A DNA stretch of 64,000 bases from Xaviernesmea oryzae. GTDB taxonomy: Bacteria > Pseudomonadota > Alphaproteobacteria > Rhizobiales > Rhizobiaceae. Numbering within the stretch: position 1 is the stretch's first letter; every line of letters starts with the position of its first letter. Below are positions 46,810 to 55,410 of this stretch, piece by piece. A program made the translations under genes and the position numbers. Under the pieces are notes generated by a model that made no database searches, was not told the origin of the DNA, and saw only the letters and a list, made by a program, of their open reading frames with translations. The stretch is taken from the NCBI RefSeq assembly GCF_900177415.1, contig NZ_FXAF01000006.1:334001-398000 (forward strand). The letters run 5' to 3'.

Positions 46810-47748
46810 TCACCTCGCCGCCAGCAGGGCCCTGGCGCTGTCGGCATCGGTGATCAGCACGTTGACGAGGCCGCTTTGCGCCACGGCATGCAGGATCCTG
46901 TGCTTGTGCGCGCCGCCGGAAGCGACGATGCGGCAGCCGATCCGGCGGAAATCCTCCATCTCGGGCGAGAGCACCTGACGGTTCAGCGGATGGTCGATCT
47001 CCTTGCCGGCGGCATTGAGATAACGCCCCATCAGGTCGCCGACCGCACCGGCCTTCTGCAGGATCTTTTCGCTCATGCCCTCCGGCAGGCCGTAGCGGAC
47101 CTGCAGCGACTGCTGCGACACGTCGCCGACGCTTAAGTAAGCGACATCCACCTCGCAGATCTGCTTGAATGTCTGCTGGAAGACGGCCTGCGAGATGATC
47201 GCGTCGCGCGATTCCGCGCTTTCCGCATAGATAGGGGCTGCGAAATAACGGCACTGGGCGTTGAGCACCTGGGCGAAGCCGCGGACGATCTCGAACGTGT
47301 TGATCTCCGAACCGTGGGTGAGGCCGCCCATCATCGAGCGCACCTTGATCTGCGGTTCGTTCAGGGAAAGCATGTGATGGATCGTCTCGCGTAGCGTCGA
47401 GCCCCAGCCGACGCCGATCGAAGCCGGCTTCTGTGTCTGGATCAACCGCCCGAGAAACCCCGCCGCACCGCGCCCGAGCACCGAATGGATGAGCGCCGGA
47501 TCGCTTGGGCTCGGCACCACGACGGCATCCTTGAGGCCGAAGCGCTGCCTGAGCTTCGCTTCCAGCTCGACGCTCTCCGCCAGCACCGAATCGAAGCTGA
47601 TCCGCACCACGCCCGTTTCCAGCGCTTCCGAAAGGATCTCGTTCACCCGCCGCCGGGTGACGTTCATCCGCTCGGCGATCTGCTGCTGGGTCAGACCTTC
47701 CACATGGTAGAGCCAGGCAGCCCGCACCATCAATTCACGATGTTCCAT
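46810..47748 (-). CDS. SorC/DeoR-type sugar-binding transcriptional regulator
   Basis: A 312-residue regulator. The N-terminal helix-turn-helix (WLYHVEGLTQQQIAERMNVT, then RRRVNEILSEAL; residues 12-45) is followed by the SorC effector domain (GLKDAVVVPSP; a GVGWGSTLRETIHH sugar-phosphate loop; SVGDV; and the end motif GGAHKHRILHAV). The family senses phosphorylated sugars or polyols. Start ATG 47748 (MEHRELMVRAAW) was chosen by family length; the longer open frame to 47811 runs through the operator region. It is divergent from ugpB, so it probably controls the glycerol-phosphate importer. Its 3' end abuts the propionate-operon deletion scar, only three bases after the mutase-like fragment's stop on the other strand. 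Confidence 0.88.
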   Translation of the reverse strand: MEHRELMVRAAWLYHVEGLTQQQIAERMNVTRRRVNEILSEALETGVVRISFDSVLAESVELEAKLRQRFGLKDAVVVPSPSDPALIHSVLGRGAAGFLGRLIQTQKPASIGVGWGSTLRETIHHMLSLNEPQIKVRSMMGGLTHGSEINTFEIVRGFAQVLNAQCRYFAAPIYAESAESRDAIISQAVFQQTFKQICEVDVAYLSVGDVSQQSLQVRYGLPEGMSEKILQKAGAVGDLMGRYLNAAGKEIDHPLNRQVLSPEMEDFRRIGCRIVASGGAHKHRILHAVAQSGLVNVLITDADSARALLAAR

Positions 47749-47770
47749 ATTCCCAACCACCCACTTTATC

Positions 47771-47800
47771 CATATGTCACATCGATGTAACATATGTAAC
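47771..47800. promoter_or_regulatory. Palindrome / Pho-box-like repeats upstream of ugpB
   Basis: CATATGTCACATC and GATGTAACATATG (47771-47783 and 47784-47796) form a 26-bp palindrome with one mismatch per arm, suitable for a SorC-type dimer or tetramer. The same bases contain ATGTCAC (47774-47780) and ATGTAAC (47785-47791) repeated with an exact 11-base period. This is the layout of a PhoB box (CTGTCAY-N4-CTGTMAY) with A in place of the first C. A third ATGTAAC lies at 47794-47800. Either or both regulators could bind here. Confidence 0.6.
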
Positions 47801-47898
47801 GTAACCCACACCTGTCATGGCTAACCCAGACTGAGGGAGATGGCCAGAACCGAAACAGGGCGGGTCGTGAGGAAAGACCCGATAGAAGGATCCGAAAC

Positions 47899-49224
47899 AT
47901 GGCTTCGACATATGTGAAATCGGTGACCGGCCTGCTTGCCGCCGGCGCGTTGCTGATGGCGGCAACGGGCGCTTCGGCCGAAGAACGCGTCAAGATCGAA
48001 TGGTGGTATGCGATCTCCGGCAAGCTTGGCGAGACCGTCCAGCAGCTCATCTCGGACTTCAACAAGTCGCAGGACAAATACGAACTGGTGGGCACCTACA
48101 AGGGCAATTACGAGGAGACCATGGCGGCCATGGTCGCCGCCTACCGCGTCAACCAGCAGCCGGCCATCCTTCAGTCGGCCGAACGCGGCTTCATGACCAT
48201 GCTGAATTCCGGCGCCGTCATCCCGGTCGACCAGCTGATGGCCAAGCAGGGTTATAATGTTGACTGGAACGATTTCATCAAGCCGGTCGCGGGCTTCTAC
48301 ATCGTCAACGGCAAGCCGGCGGCGTTGCCCTTCAACTCCTCGACCCCGATCCTCTGGTACAATGCCGATGCCTTCCAAGCGGCCGGCTTCGATGCGCCGT
48401 CCGATACATGGCAGGGTCTCGAAAAGCAGCTCTATGCACTGAAGGAAAAGAAGATCACAGATTGCCCGATGGCGTTGCCGGGTGATTTCCAGTGGAGCCT
48501 GATCGAGAACTATTCCGCGATCAACAACTATCCGTTCGGCACCAAGGCGAACGGCTATGCCGGTCTCGACACCGAATTCGTCTATAACAAGACGGGCGTG
48601 GTCGGGCAGGTCGCTCGTCTGAAGAAATGGGTGGACGACGGCGTGTTGAAGATTGCCGGTCAGGGCGTCGCGCCGATCAGCCTCTACACGTCCGGCACCT
48701 GCGCGACGATCATCAATTCTACCGCCAGCCACTCGGCGGTCGAGGCGGATGCCAAGTTCAAGTGGAGCGCGGCCGTCATTCCTCACGAGGAAGGCGTTCA
48801 GCCGAAGAACGGCACGATCGGCGGCGCCTCGCTCTGGGCGATCAAGGGCAAGCCGGAAGAGGTTCAGGCCGGCGTCGCCGCCTTCTTCAACTATGTGGCC
48901 CAGCCCGACGTCCAGGAATGGTGGAGCAAGGCGACCGGTTACGTGCCGGTGACCAATGCGGCCTATGAGAAGATGAAGGCCGAGGGTTATTTCAAGGATC
49001 ATCCGACGCGCGAAATCCCCATCGAGCAGCTTTCGCGCGGCGAGCCGACCGAAAACTCGCGCGGCTTCCGCTTCGGCAACCACAACCAGTCGACCGCGAT
49101 CCTGATCGAGGAGATCCAGGCAGTCTGGACCGGCAAGAAGACGCCGCAGGAAGCGCTCGACAACTCCGTCAAGCGCGGCAACGAAATCCTGCGCCAGTAC
49201 GAGAAGCTCCATGCCGGCAAGTGA
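47899..49224 (+). CDS. ugpB: Glycerol-3-phosphate-type ABC importer binding protein (UgpB-like)
   Basis: A 441-residue periplasmic binding protein with a Sec signal (GLLAAGALLMAATGASA, cleavage near residue 27). It shows UgpB-like stretches: KIEWWYAISGKLGETVQQLI, a YKGNYEETMAAMVAAYRVNQ ligand-lobe segment, PFNSSTPILWYNADAF and TSGTCATIINSTAS. UgpB binds sn-glycerol-3-phosphate and glycerophosphodiesters. The assignment is supported by the following ugpA- and ugpE-like genes and a glycerophosphodiester phosphodiesterase. AAGGA precedes the ATG. The 3' end overlaps the permease gene by 14 bases. Promoter control is likely through the palindrome/Pho-box-like repeats at 47771-47800. Confidence 0.88.
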   Translation: MASTYVKSVTGLLAAGALLMAATGASAEERVKIEWWYAISGKLGETVQQLISDFNKSQDKYELVGTYKGNYEETMAAMVAAYRVNQQPAILQSAERGFMTMLNSGAVIPVDQLMAKQGYNVDWNDFIKPVAGFYIVNGKPAALPFNSSTPILWYNADAFQAAGFDAPSDTWQGLEKQLYALKEKKITDCPMALPGDFQWSLIENYSAINNYPFGTKANGYAGLDTEFVYNKTGVVGQVARLKKWVDDGVLKIAGQGVAPISLYTSGTCATIINSTASHSAVEADAKFKWSAAVIPHEEGVQPKNGTIGGASLWAIKGKPEEVQAGVAAFFNYVAQPDVQEWWSKATGYVPVTNAAYEKMKAEGYFKDHPTREIPIEQLSRGEPTENSRGFRFGNHNQSTAILIEEIQAVWTGKKTPQEALDNSVKRGNEILRQYEKLHAGK

Positions 49225-50200
49225 TGCCATCGATATGGACGTGGGCGCGGCCTCGCGCCCCCGTTTCCGGTTGCGGCGGAGCCTGGGCTCCCTTGTCAGG
49301 CCGTCGGAGGCGGGGCTCAAGGCCTCGCACTTCCGGCGGCCCTGGCTGGCGGCGGGCCTCGTCGCGCCGCAGCTCCTGATCCTGCTTTTCTTCTTCTTCA
49401 TTCCTACCTGGAAGGCGCTGTCGCTCGCCTTCGTGCAGGTGGATCCGTTCGGCGGCACGATGATCTTCGTCGGGCTCGACAATTTCACCAGCCTGTTTTC
49501 AAGCCCCGAATACCGCGACAGCGCGGTTTTGACGCTCTGGTTCACGGTCGTGCAGTGCTTCGTGACGCTCTTCATCGCCGGCCTGCTCGCCTTCGCGACG
49601 GATCAGGTCATGCGTGGCCGGGCGATCTACAAGGGCGTCATCCTGCTGCCCTATGCGATCGCGCCGGCGATATCGGGCGTGCTCTGGGCCTTCCTCTTCA
49701 ACCCGACCGTCGGGCCGCTCGCCCAAATGCTGCACGATCTGGGCTATGCCTGGGACCCGAACCGCCGCCCGTTCGATGCGCTTCTGCTGGTCTCGGTGGC
49801 GGCTATTTGGAAGCATATCTGCTACGATTACATCTTCCTCGTCGCAGCCTTTCTGGCCGTACCCGCCTCGGTCATCGAGGCCGCCGCGATCGACGGCGCG
49901 AGGCCGGTCCGGCGCTTCCTGACAGTGACGCTGCCGATGGCCGCGCCGACCATCTTCTTCCTGATCGTCATGAACTTCGTCTACGGCCTCTTCGAGACCT
50001 TCGGCATCATCGACACGATCACCCATGGCGGTCCGGCGGGCAGCACCAATACGCTGGTCTACAAGGTCTACCAGGACGGTTTTCGCCAGCTCGACCTCGG
50101 CTCGTCGGCCGCGCAATCCGTGGTGCTGATGGCGATCGCGGTGCTCTTCACCATCCTGCAGTTCCGCGCTGTCGAGCGCAAAGTCAATTATCAGGTGTGA
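49211..50200 (+). CDS. ugpA: Glycerol-3-phosphate-type ABC importer permease (UgpA-like)
   Basis: A 329-residue CUT1 permease with a cytoplasmic N-terminus of about 45 residues, six hydrophobic segments, and the EAA loop IEAAAIDGARPVRRFLTVTL near residues 222-241. FETFGIIDTITHGGPAGSTN near 260-279 is a hallmark of UgpA-like proteins. It starts inside the end of ugpB (14-base overlap), implying translational coupling. It pairs with the 50203-51123 permease. No UgpC ATPase is encoded within the block 47899-54118. Confidence 0.88.
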   Translation: MPASDAIDMDVGAASRPRFRLRRSLGSLVRPSEAGLKASHFRRPWLAAGLVAPQLLILLFFFFIPTWKALSLAFVQVDPFGGTMIFVGLDNFTSLFSSPEYRDSAVLTLWFTVVQCFVTLFIAGLLAFATDQVMRGRAIYKGVILLPYAIAPAISGVLWAFLFNPTVGPLAQMLHDLGYAWDPNRRPFDALLLVSVAAIWKHICYDYIFLVAAFLAVPASVIEAAAIDGARPVRRFLTVTLPMAAPTIFFLIVMNFVYGLFETFGIIDTITHGGPAGSTNTLVYKVYQDGFRQLDLGSSAAQSVVLMAIAVLFTILQFRAVERKVNYQV

Positions 50201-50202
50201 TC

Positions 50203-51123
50203 ATGGTCGAACGTCACGTCTGGCTCTCGGTCTTCTGCCACGTGGTCCTTCTGATCGGCGCCGCGGCCGTCTGCATGCCGCTCTATTTCGCCTTCGTCGC
50301 CGGTTCGCTGACCGTCGGCGAGGTACAGCAGGTGCCGTTTCCGCTTCTGCCGGGCGACCATTTCGTCGAGAACGTCGTCGGTGCCTGGAACGAGGGCGAT
50401 TTCGGGCAGCTCTACATCAATTCCTTCATCGTCACGCTCGGCATCGTCGTCGGCAAGCTGGCCGTCTCGATCATCGCCGGTTTCGCGGTCACCTATTTCC
50501 GCTTTCCCTTCCGCATGACGGCCTTCTGGCTGATCTTCATATCGCTGATGCTGCCGGTCGAGGTGCGCATAATTCCGACCTACGAGGCGGTGGCGGATGC
50601 CGGCGGGCCGCTTCGTTCCTTCTTCAGTGCTATCGGCCTGACCGGTTTCCTCGCCGATACGACCGGCTACGAGCTCGATGCGGCACTGCAATGGAACATG
50701 GTCAACAGCTATAGCGGGCTCATCCTGCCGCTGATCGCCTCCGCTTCGGCGACTTTCCTGTTCCGCCAATTCTTCCTGACCGTGCCGGACGAGCTCTGCG
50801 AGGCGGCGAAACTCGACGGCGCGGGCCCGCTGAAATTCTTTCGCGACGTGCTTCTGCCGCTGTCGAGTTCCAATATCGCAGCCCTGTCGATCATCCTCTT
50901 CCTTTACGGCTGGAACCAGTACCTCTGGCCGCTGCTCTTCACCACCGAGAAGGAAATGTACACGGCGATGATCGGGCTGAAAGATCTGATCCCGGTGGCC
51001 GATGCCCAGCCGGCCTGGAACATCGCCATGGCGGCTTCCTTCTTCGTCATGGCGCCGCCCGCACTCGTCATTCTCCTGATGCAACGCTGGTTCACCAAGG
51101 GTCTGGTGGATTCAAGCAAGTAA
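50203..51123 (+). CDS. ugpE: Glycerol-3-phosphate-type ABC importer permease (UgpE-like)
   Basis: A 306-residue MalG/UgpE-type permease. It has a first hydrophobic segment near residues 8-30, a periplasmic loop with PFPLLPGDHFVENVVGAWNE, and the EAA loop LCEAAKLDGAGPLKFFRDVL. The signature FLYGWNQYLWPLLFTTEKEM is typical of UgpE. ATG 50203 begins two bases after the ugpA stop. The C-terminus (QRWFTKGLVDSSK) is as in the family. Confidence 0.88.
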   Translation: MVERHVWLSVFCHVVLLIGAAAVCMPLYFAFVAGSLTVGEVQQVPFPLLPGDHFVENVVGAWNEGDFGQLYINSFIVTLGIVVGKLAVSIIAGFAVTYFRFPFRMTAFWLIFISLMLPVEVRIIPTYEAVADAGGPLRSFFSAIGLTGFLADTTGYELDAALQWNMVNSYSGLILPLIASASATFLFRQFFLTVPDELCEAAKLDGAGPLKFFRDVLLPLSSSNIAALSIILFLYGWNQYLWPLLFTTEKEMYTAMIGLKDLIPVADAQPAWNIAMAASFFVMAPPALVILLMQRWFTKGLVDSSK

Positions 51124-51148
51124 CTTGGCAAGCAAGAGGTATTTTGAA

Positions 51149-51901
51149 ATGACCAATCCCATCATCGTCGGCCATCGCGGCGCGCGCAATCTCTGGGCCG
51201 AGAACAGTCTCACCGGCTTCCGCAACCTGCTCGGCCTCAAGGTCGAATCCGTCGAATTCGACGTGCATCTGAGCGCCGCCGGCGAGCTCCTCGTCATCCA
51301 TGACGCCACCCTCGACCGCACGACCGAGCGCTCCGGCCGCGTTGCCGACCTCGCCGCCGGCGAATACCGCTCGGTGATCCTGAAGGGCACGGACGAGCGC
51401 ATCCCGACGCTCGAAGAAGTGCTGGAAATCTACGCGCCTACTGGCCTCGAACTGCATGTGGAGCTGAAGGCCGATGCCGAGGGCAAGCCTTACGAAGGCC
51501 TGGAAGCCCGGGCGGCTGCGGAAATCGACCGCTTCGGCCTCGCCGGCAAATCCTTCCTGACGAGCTTCAACAGCGAGGTCCTGAAGGTGATCGGCCAGGT
51601 GGCGCCGCATATCCGCCGGCTCTCCTCGCTCAACCACAAATCCGTCGAAGCCCGTGGCTTGAGACAGTCGGTCGAGGCGATGCTGCAGGTCTCCGACGTG
51701 CTGGCCATCGAGAAGGTGCTGCTGCGCGAGGAATGGGAGCTGCTGACGGCGCTGATCCCGGCGGAAAAGCTCGGCGTCTGGGTTCCGAACGAGCTGGAAG
51801 ACCTGTCCTTCTGGCTGAAGCAGCCGCTCCGCCAGATCACCACCGACCGGCCGGATCTGGGCGTGAAGGCACGCGAAGGGCTGTTCGATGCCGCGCATTG
51901 A
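51149..51901 (+). CDS. ugpQ: Glycerophosphodiester phosphodiesterase (UgpQ-like)
   Basis: A 250-residue cytosolic TIM-barrel enzyme. The GDPD fingerprint is complete: VGHRGARNLWAENS near residues 8-21, and EFDVHLSAAGELLVIHDATL near 39-58 with the catalytic HD, followed by DRTTERSG. It hydrolyses glycerophosphodiesters brought in by the Ugp importer to glycerol-3-phosphate and an alcohol. ATG 51149 follows AGAGG by nine bases; a TTG at 51125 in the same frame is less likely. It lies 25 bases after ugpE and overlaps the phoD-like gene by 14 bases, so all are probably one transcript. Confidence 0.9.
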   Translation: MTNPIIVGHRGARNLWAENSLTGFRNLLGLKVESVEFDVHLSAAGELLVIHDATLDRTTERSGRVADLAAGEYRSVILKGTDERIPTLEEVLEIYAPTGLELHVELKADAEGKPYEGLEARAAAEIDRFGLAGKSFLTSFNSEVLKVIGQVAPHIRRLSSLNHKSVEARGLRQSVEAMLQVSDVLAIEKVLLREEWELLTALIPAEKLGVWVPNELEDLSFWLKQPLRQITTDRPDLGVKAREGLFDAAH

Positions 51902-53411
51902 TCGGCGTAGCTTTCTCGCGGGCGGGCTTGCGGCGGCTGCCATCTGGCGGCCGCTGGGCTCTGCCCGTGCGGCAAGCTTCAAGACCGATCCCTTTTCGCT
52001 CGGCATAGCCTCCGGCTCGCCGAGGGCCGACAGCGTCGTCCTCTGGACCCGGCTGATCCTGGAGGAGACGGCCGCGGCCGTCTCCGCCGATCCCTTCGCG
52101 CCGGCCCCGCAGCCGGTCACCGACCCGATCGACGTGGAATGGATGGTCGCCGAGGACGAGGCGTTCTCAAAGCCGGTTCAGTCGGGCCTTTTCCGCGCCG
52201 TGCCGGAATTCGCCCATTCGGTGCATGTGGAGGTGAAGGGGCTGCAGCCCGGCCGCTGGTATTTCTACCGCTTCCGCTCCGGCAATGCGGCAAGCCCCGT
52301 CGGTCGCACCCGCACCGCGCCGGAAAGCGCCGATGCCTTCCGCTTCGCCTTCGCCTCCTGCCAGCAATACGAACAGGGGTACTACAGCGCCTATGGCGAC
52401 ATGGCGGGAAAGGACCTCGATCTCGTCGTGCATCTCGGAGACTACATCTACGAGCGCAGCTACGGCGCCCAACTGGTGCGGAAGCACGGAACCGGCGTTC
52501 CGTCCATGCTCTACGAGTATCGCGACCGCTACGCTCTCTACAAATCGGACCCGCAATTGCAGGCAGCCCATGCGGCCTTTCCCTGGCTTGCCGTCTGGGA
52601 CGACCACGAGGTCATCAACAACTATTCCAACGATCGCGCTCCCGACGCACCGGACCAGGCGGCCTTTCTGGCCCGCCGCCGCGCCGCCTACCAGGCCTGG
52701 TTCGAACACATGCCGGTCTCTCCGGGTTTGGCTGCGGGTTTCGACGCCCTGCGCATCTACGATCACTATCGCTTCGGCAATCTGCTTGCGCTGACGCTGC
52801 TCGACACACGGCAATATCGCTCGCCGCAGCTTAGGGGCTCCGCCGCCGCGGACCAGCCTGAGCGCACCATGCTCGGCCCGGCGCAGGAGGAATGGCTCGG
52901 CAGGACGCTCGGCGGCTCGCGGGCGAAGTGGAACATCATAGCCCAGCAGACGCTGCTTTCCGAACGCGACACCAGGGCGGGGCCGGAGACGGGCCACAAC
53001 CTCGATGGCTGGGATGGCTATCGCACCGCCCGGGCCCGCCTGCTGGACGCCGTGCAGTCTTCGGCAATCCGCAATCCGGTCATTATCGGCGGCGACTTGC
53101 ACGCTTTCTACGCGGCCGATGTGAAGCGCGACTTCGCGGATGAAAAAGCAGCGCCCATCGCGACCGAATTCGTCGGCGGCTCAATCACCTCCGATGCGCC
53201 GTCGGAGGCGAGCCTTGCGACGGCGCTTGCCGAAAACCCACATCTCAAATTCGCCTCGGACAAGCACGGCTATGCCGTCATGCGTCTGAGCGATCGGTCG
53301 GCCGAGGTGGATTTCATCGGCATTGCCGACCGCAAGCAGCAGAATTCTCCGGCCAATGTCTTCCAGAGTTTCGCCGTCGCCGACGGCGCGGCGGGCGTCA
53401 ACCGGCTCTGA
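51888..53411 (+). CDS. phoD: Alkaline phosphatase/phosphodiesterase D, Tat-exported
   Basis: A 507-residue PhoD-family metallophosphatase. A twin-arginine signal (DRRSFLAGGLAAAA, residues 5-18, cleavage after ARA near 28) sends it to the periplasm. The N-terminal beta domain precedes the metallophosphatase core, with DLVVHLGDYIYER, a VWDDHEVINNYSND metal-ligand motif and VIIGGDLHAFYAAD. PhoD releases phosphate from phosphomonoesters and phosphodiesters using Fe and Ca. It overlaps the end of the ugpQ-like gene. With the importer it forms an organophosphate scavenging set, consistent with the Pho-box-like sites on both sides. Confidence 0.9.
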   Translation: MPRIDRRSFLAGGLAAAAIWRPLGSARAASFKTDPFSLGIASGSPRADSVVLWTRLILEETAAAVSADPFAPAPQPVTDPIDVEWMVAEDEAFSKPVQSGLFRAVPEFAHSVHVEVKGLQPGRWYFYRFRSGNAASPVGRTRTAPESADAFRFAFASCQQYEQGYYSAYGDMAGKDLDLVVHLGDYIYERSYGAQLVRKHGTGVPSMLYEYRDRYALYKSDPQLQAAHAAFPWLAVWDDHEVINNYSNDRAPDAPDQAAFLARRRAAYQAWFEHMPVSPGLAAGFDALRIYDHYRFGNLLALTLLDTRQYRSPQLRGSAAADQPERTMLGPAQEEWLGRTLGGSRAKWNIIAQQTLLSERDTRAGPETGHNLDGWDGYRTARARLLDAVQSSAIRNPVIIGGDLHAFYAADVKRDFADEKAAPIATEFVGGSITSDAPSEASLATALAENPHLKFASDKHGYAVMRLSDRSAEVDFIGIADRKQQNSPANVFQSFAVADGAAGVNRL

Positions 53412-53434
53412 CGCAACACTGAAATTGGATTCCC

Positions 53435-54118
53435 ATGCAGATAGACCTCCTGATTTTCGATTGTGACGGCGTACTGATCAACAGCGAGCCGATCGCCAGC
53501 CGCACGCTCGCCAAGGCCTTGCAGGATGCCGGCGCCGCCATCACTGCCGAGGAGGTCCTGGTGCGCTTCACCGGCAATTCGCCGGGCGCCATCCGCCGCA
53601 TCTGCACGGAAGAACTCGGTATCGAAAACCTCGATGCGGTCTTCGCGGCCTGGCATCTCGACATCTATCCCGAATTCGCCCGTTCGCTGGAGCCGATGCC
53701 GGGCATGGAAAGGCTCGTCCGCTCGCTGCCGCATAGGAAATGCGTTGCGTCCAACAGTTCGACGGATCGGCTGTCGAAAAGCCTCGGCCTGCTCGATCTC
53801 TGGCACGCTTTCGCCCCCGCCGTCTTCAGCTCCGACAGGGTGGCGCGGCCGAAACCGGCGCCCGACCTCTTCCACTTCTGCGCCGAAACCTTCGCCGTCG
53901 ATCCGAAGAACTGCGTGGTGATCGACGACAGCAGCCACGGCATCACGGGGGCGAAGGCCGCGGGCATGGTAGCGATCGGTTTCGTCGATCCTGCCGACCC
54001 GCGGCCCGACCGCGCACGCGTCCTCGCGGAGGCCGGTGCCGCTCTCGTGGCGAGGGGCGCGGAAGAGCTGGAAAAGGTGCTCGCCAGCCTTGAGGCGCGG
54101 CAGGTAGCCCGGGCCTGA
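53435..54118 (+). CDS. HAD-superfamily phosphatase (beta-phosphoglucomutase-like group)
   Basis: A 227-residue HAD hydrolase. Motif I DCDGVLINSE (residues 8-17) contains the nucleophile D8 and acid D10; motif II is the Ser in VASNSST (about 105); motif III is the lysine in RPKPAPD (about 143); motif IV is VVIDDSSHG (about 163). An alpha-helical cap lies between motifs I and II. Similar proteins dephosphorylate small sugar or glycerol phosphates. In this operon it may remove phosphate from glycerol-3-phosphate or a related imported ester. The ribosome binding site is weak. A 118-base gap with a Pho-box-like site follows. Confidence 0.82.
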   Translation: MQIDLLIFDCDGVLINSEPIASRTLAKALQDAGAAITAEEVLVRFTGNSPGAIRRICTEELGIENLDAVFAAWHLDIYPEFARSLEPMPGMERLVRSLPHRKCVASNSSTDRLSKSLGLLDLWHAFAPAVFSSDRVARPKPAPDLFHFCAETFAVDPKNCVVIDDSSHGITGAKAAGMVAIGFVDPADPRPDRARVLAEAGAALVARGAEELEKVLASLEARQVARA

Positions 54119-54162
54119 TCGGCAGGTCCGCCACGACTGAATCCGCGAAACAAAATCGAAAG

Positions 54163-54180
54163 GTGTCATTCGGCTGTAAA
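54163..54180 (+). promoter_or_regulatory. Pho-box-like site upstream of the second importer
   Basis: GTGTCAT (54163-54169), spacer TCGG and CTGTAAA (54174-54180) give the 11-base-periodic direct repeat of a PhoB box (CTGTCAT-N4-CTGTMAY). Only the first base and one base of the second half depart from it. The site is 57 bases before the ATPase start at 54237, a position suitable for activation. It supports a phosphorus-starvation role for the importer 54237-58379. Confidence 0.6.
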
Positions 54181-54236
54181 ACTCAGGTCCTAAGAAATGC
54201 CCGGCAAGATTGCACGGCTGTGCAAAGGGGATTTCG

Positions 54237-55370
54237 ATGGAGCGGGACGGATTTCTGGAATTGCGCGGCATCGCAAGCCGTTACGGTTCCAATGAGGTTC
54301 TGTCCGACATCGATCTGTCGATCGCCAAGGGTGAGTTCGTCGCGCTGCTCGGCTCCTCCGGCTGCGGCAAGACCACGCTCCTGAGATTGTTAGCCGGCTT
54401 CATCAGCCCTTCCGCCGGCCAGGTGAAGGTGCGCCACCGAGACGTCACCCATCTGCCGCCGGACAAGCGCGGCATGGCGCTCGTCTTCCAGTCCTACGCG
54501 CTCTGGCCGCATATGACGGTGGCGCAGAATATCGGCTACGGGCTGAAGCTGAAAGGCGTGTCGCGCGCCGGGATCGCCAGCCGCGTCGCCGCCATGCAGT
54601 CGCTTCTCGGCCTCGAGGGACTGGAATTGCGAAAACCCGCGGCGCTTTCGGGCGGCCAGCGCCAGCGCGTCGCGCTCGGCCGGGCGCTTGCGATCGATCC
54701 GGAAATCCTGCTGCTCGACGAACCGCTGTCCAACCTCGATGCGCGAATCCGCCTGACGGTGCGCCACGAACTGCGCGCGCTGCAGAAGCGGCTCGGCATC
54801 ACCGCCATCCATGTCACCCATGATCGCGAGGAGGCCATGGTCATGGCAGACCGCATCGTCATCCTGAATGGGGGAAAGATCGCTCAAGCTGGCACGCCGG
54901 AGGAGGTTTACAATCGCCCGGCTTCGGCCTTCGTCGCGGCCTTCATGGGCGCCGAGAACGTGCTGTCCTTGAATGGGGCACCCGAGGGCGGCGAGTTCGC
55001 GATTGAAGCCGGCCCGGCCAGCGCAGCGGGCAGCGTGCCTCTTGCCGGCCGTCCGCTGACTGCCGGTCCCGTCGAGGCCCGTTTCCGCCCCGAGGCGGCG
55101 CGCCTCTTCGCCGAGAGCGAGGTTGCGGTCATCGGCCCGGGCATCACCTTCAAGGGAGAGGTCGCCGCCGTCAGCTATCCCGGCGGCCATTGGCGGCATG
55201 TGGTTCGGCTCGGGCAGGCTGAGGTCATGGCCGATGCTGGCCACGCCTTCGAACCCGGTACCCGCGTCGCCGTCCACGTGCCGGCCGAATCCCTCTTCCT
55301 CTTCAATTCGCCGTCGGCAGCGCCGGCTTCCACGGTTTCCCGGGCGCCGACCGGGAGAGTTTACGCCTGA
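54237..55370 (+). CDS. ABC importer ATPase (PotA/FbpC/UgpC-like)
   Basis: A 377-residue ATPase. Walker A GSSGCGKTT is near residues 40-48, Q-loop VFQSYALWPHM near 85-95, signature LSGGQRQRV near 138-146, Walker B LLLDEPLSNLD near 158-168 and switch THDREEA near 194. A C-terminal TOBE-like domain follows (VEARFRPEAARLF; VSYPGGHWRHVV). AAAGGGGA precedes ATG 54237 by five bases; the frame upstream to 54210 is non-conserved. It heads the second importer operon, and because ugpBAE lack their own ATPase it may also serve those permeases. No experimental or sequence feature here proves such sharing. Confidence 0.88.
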   Translation: MERDGFLELRGIASRYGSNEVLSDIDLSIAKGEFVALLGSSGCGKTTLLRLLAGFISPSAGQVKVRHRDVTHLPPDKRGMALVFQSYALWPHMTVAQNIGYGLKLKGVSRAGIASRVAAMQSLLGLEGLELRKPAALSGGQRQRVALGRALAIDPEILLLDEPLSNLDARIRLTVRHELRALQKRLGITAIHVTHDREEAMVMADRIVILNGGKIAQAGTPEEVYNRPASAFVAAFMGAENVLSLNGAPEGGEFAIEAGPASAAGSVPLAGRPLTAGPVEARFRPEAARLFAESEVAVIGPGITFKGEVAAVSYPGGHWRHVVRLGQAEVMADAGHAFEPGTRVAVHVPAESLFLFNSPSAAPASTVSRAPTGRVYA

Positions 55371-55410
55371 CTTTGAATGACCTGATCTTTCAACTTACGG
55401 AGAAGCACCC

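Noticed and set aside
46688..46978. A 96-codon plus-strand frame across the scar and the end of the SorC gene
   Set aside because: It overlaps the antisense of a well-supported regulator gene and has no recognisable sequence; the scar is better explained by two gene remnants.
47812..47818. CTGTCAT half of a Pho box close to ugpB
   Set aside because: No second half follows or precedes with the 11-base period; the better repeat is at 47774-47791.
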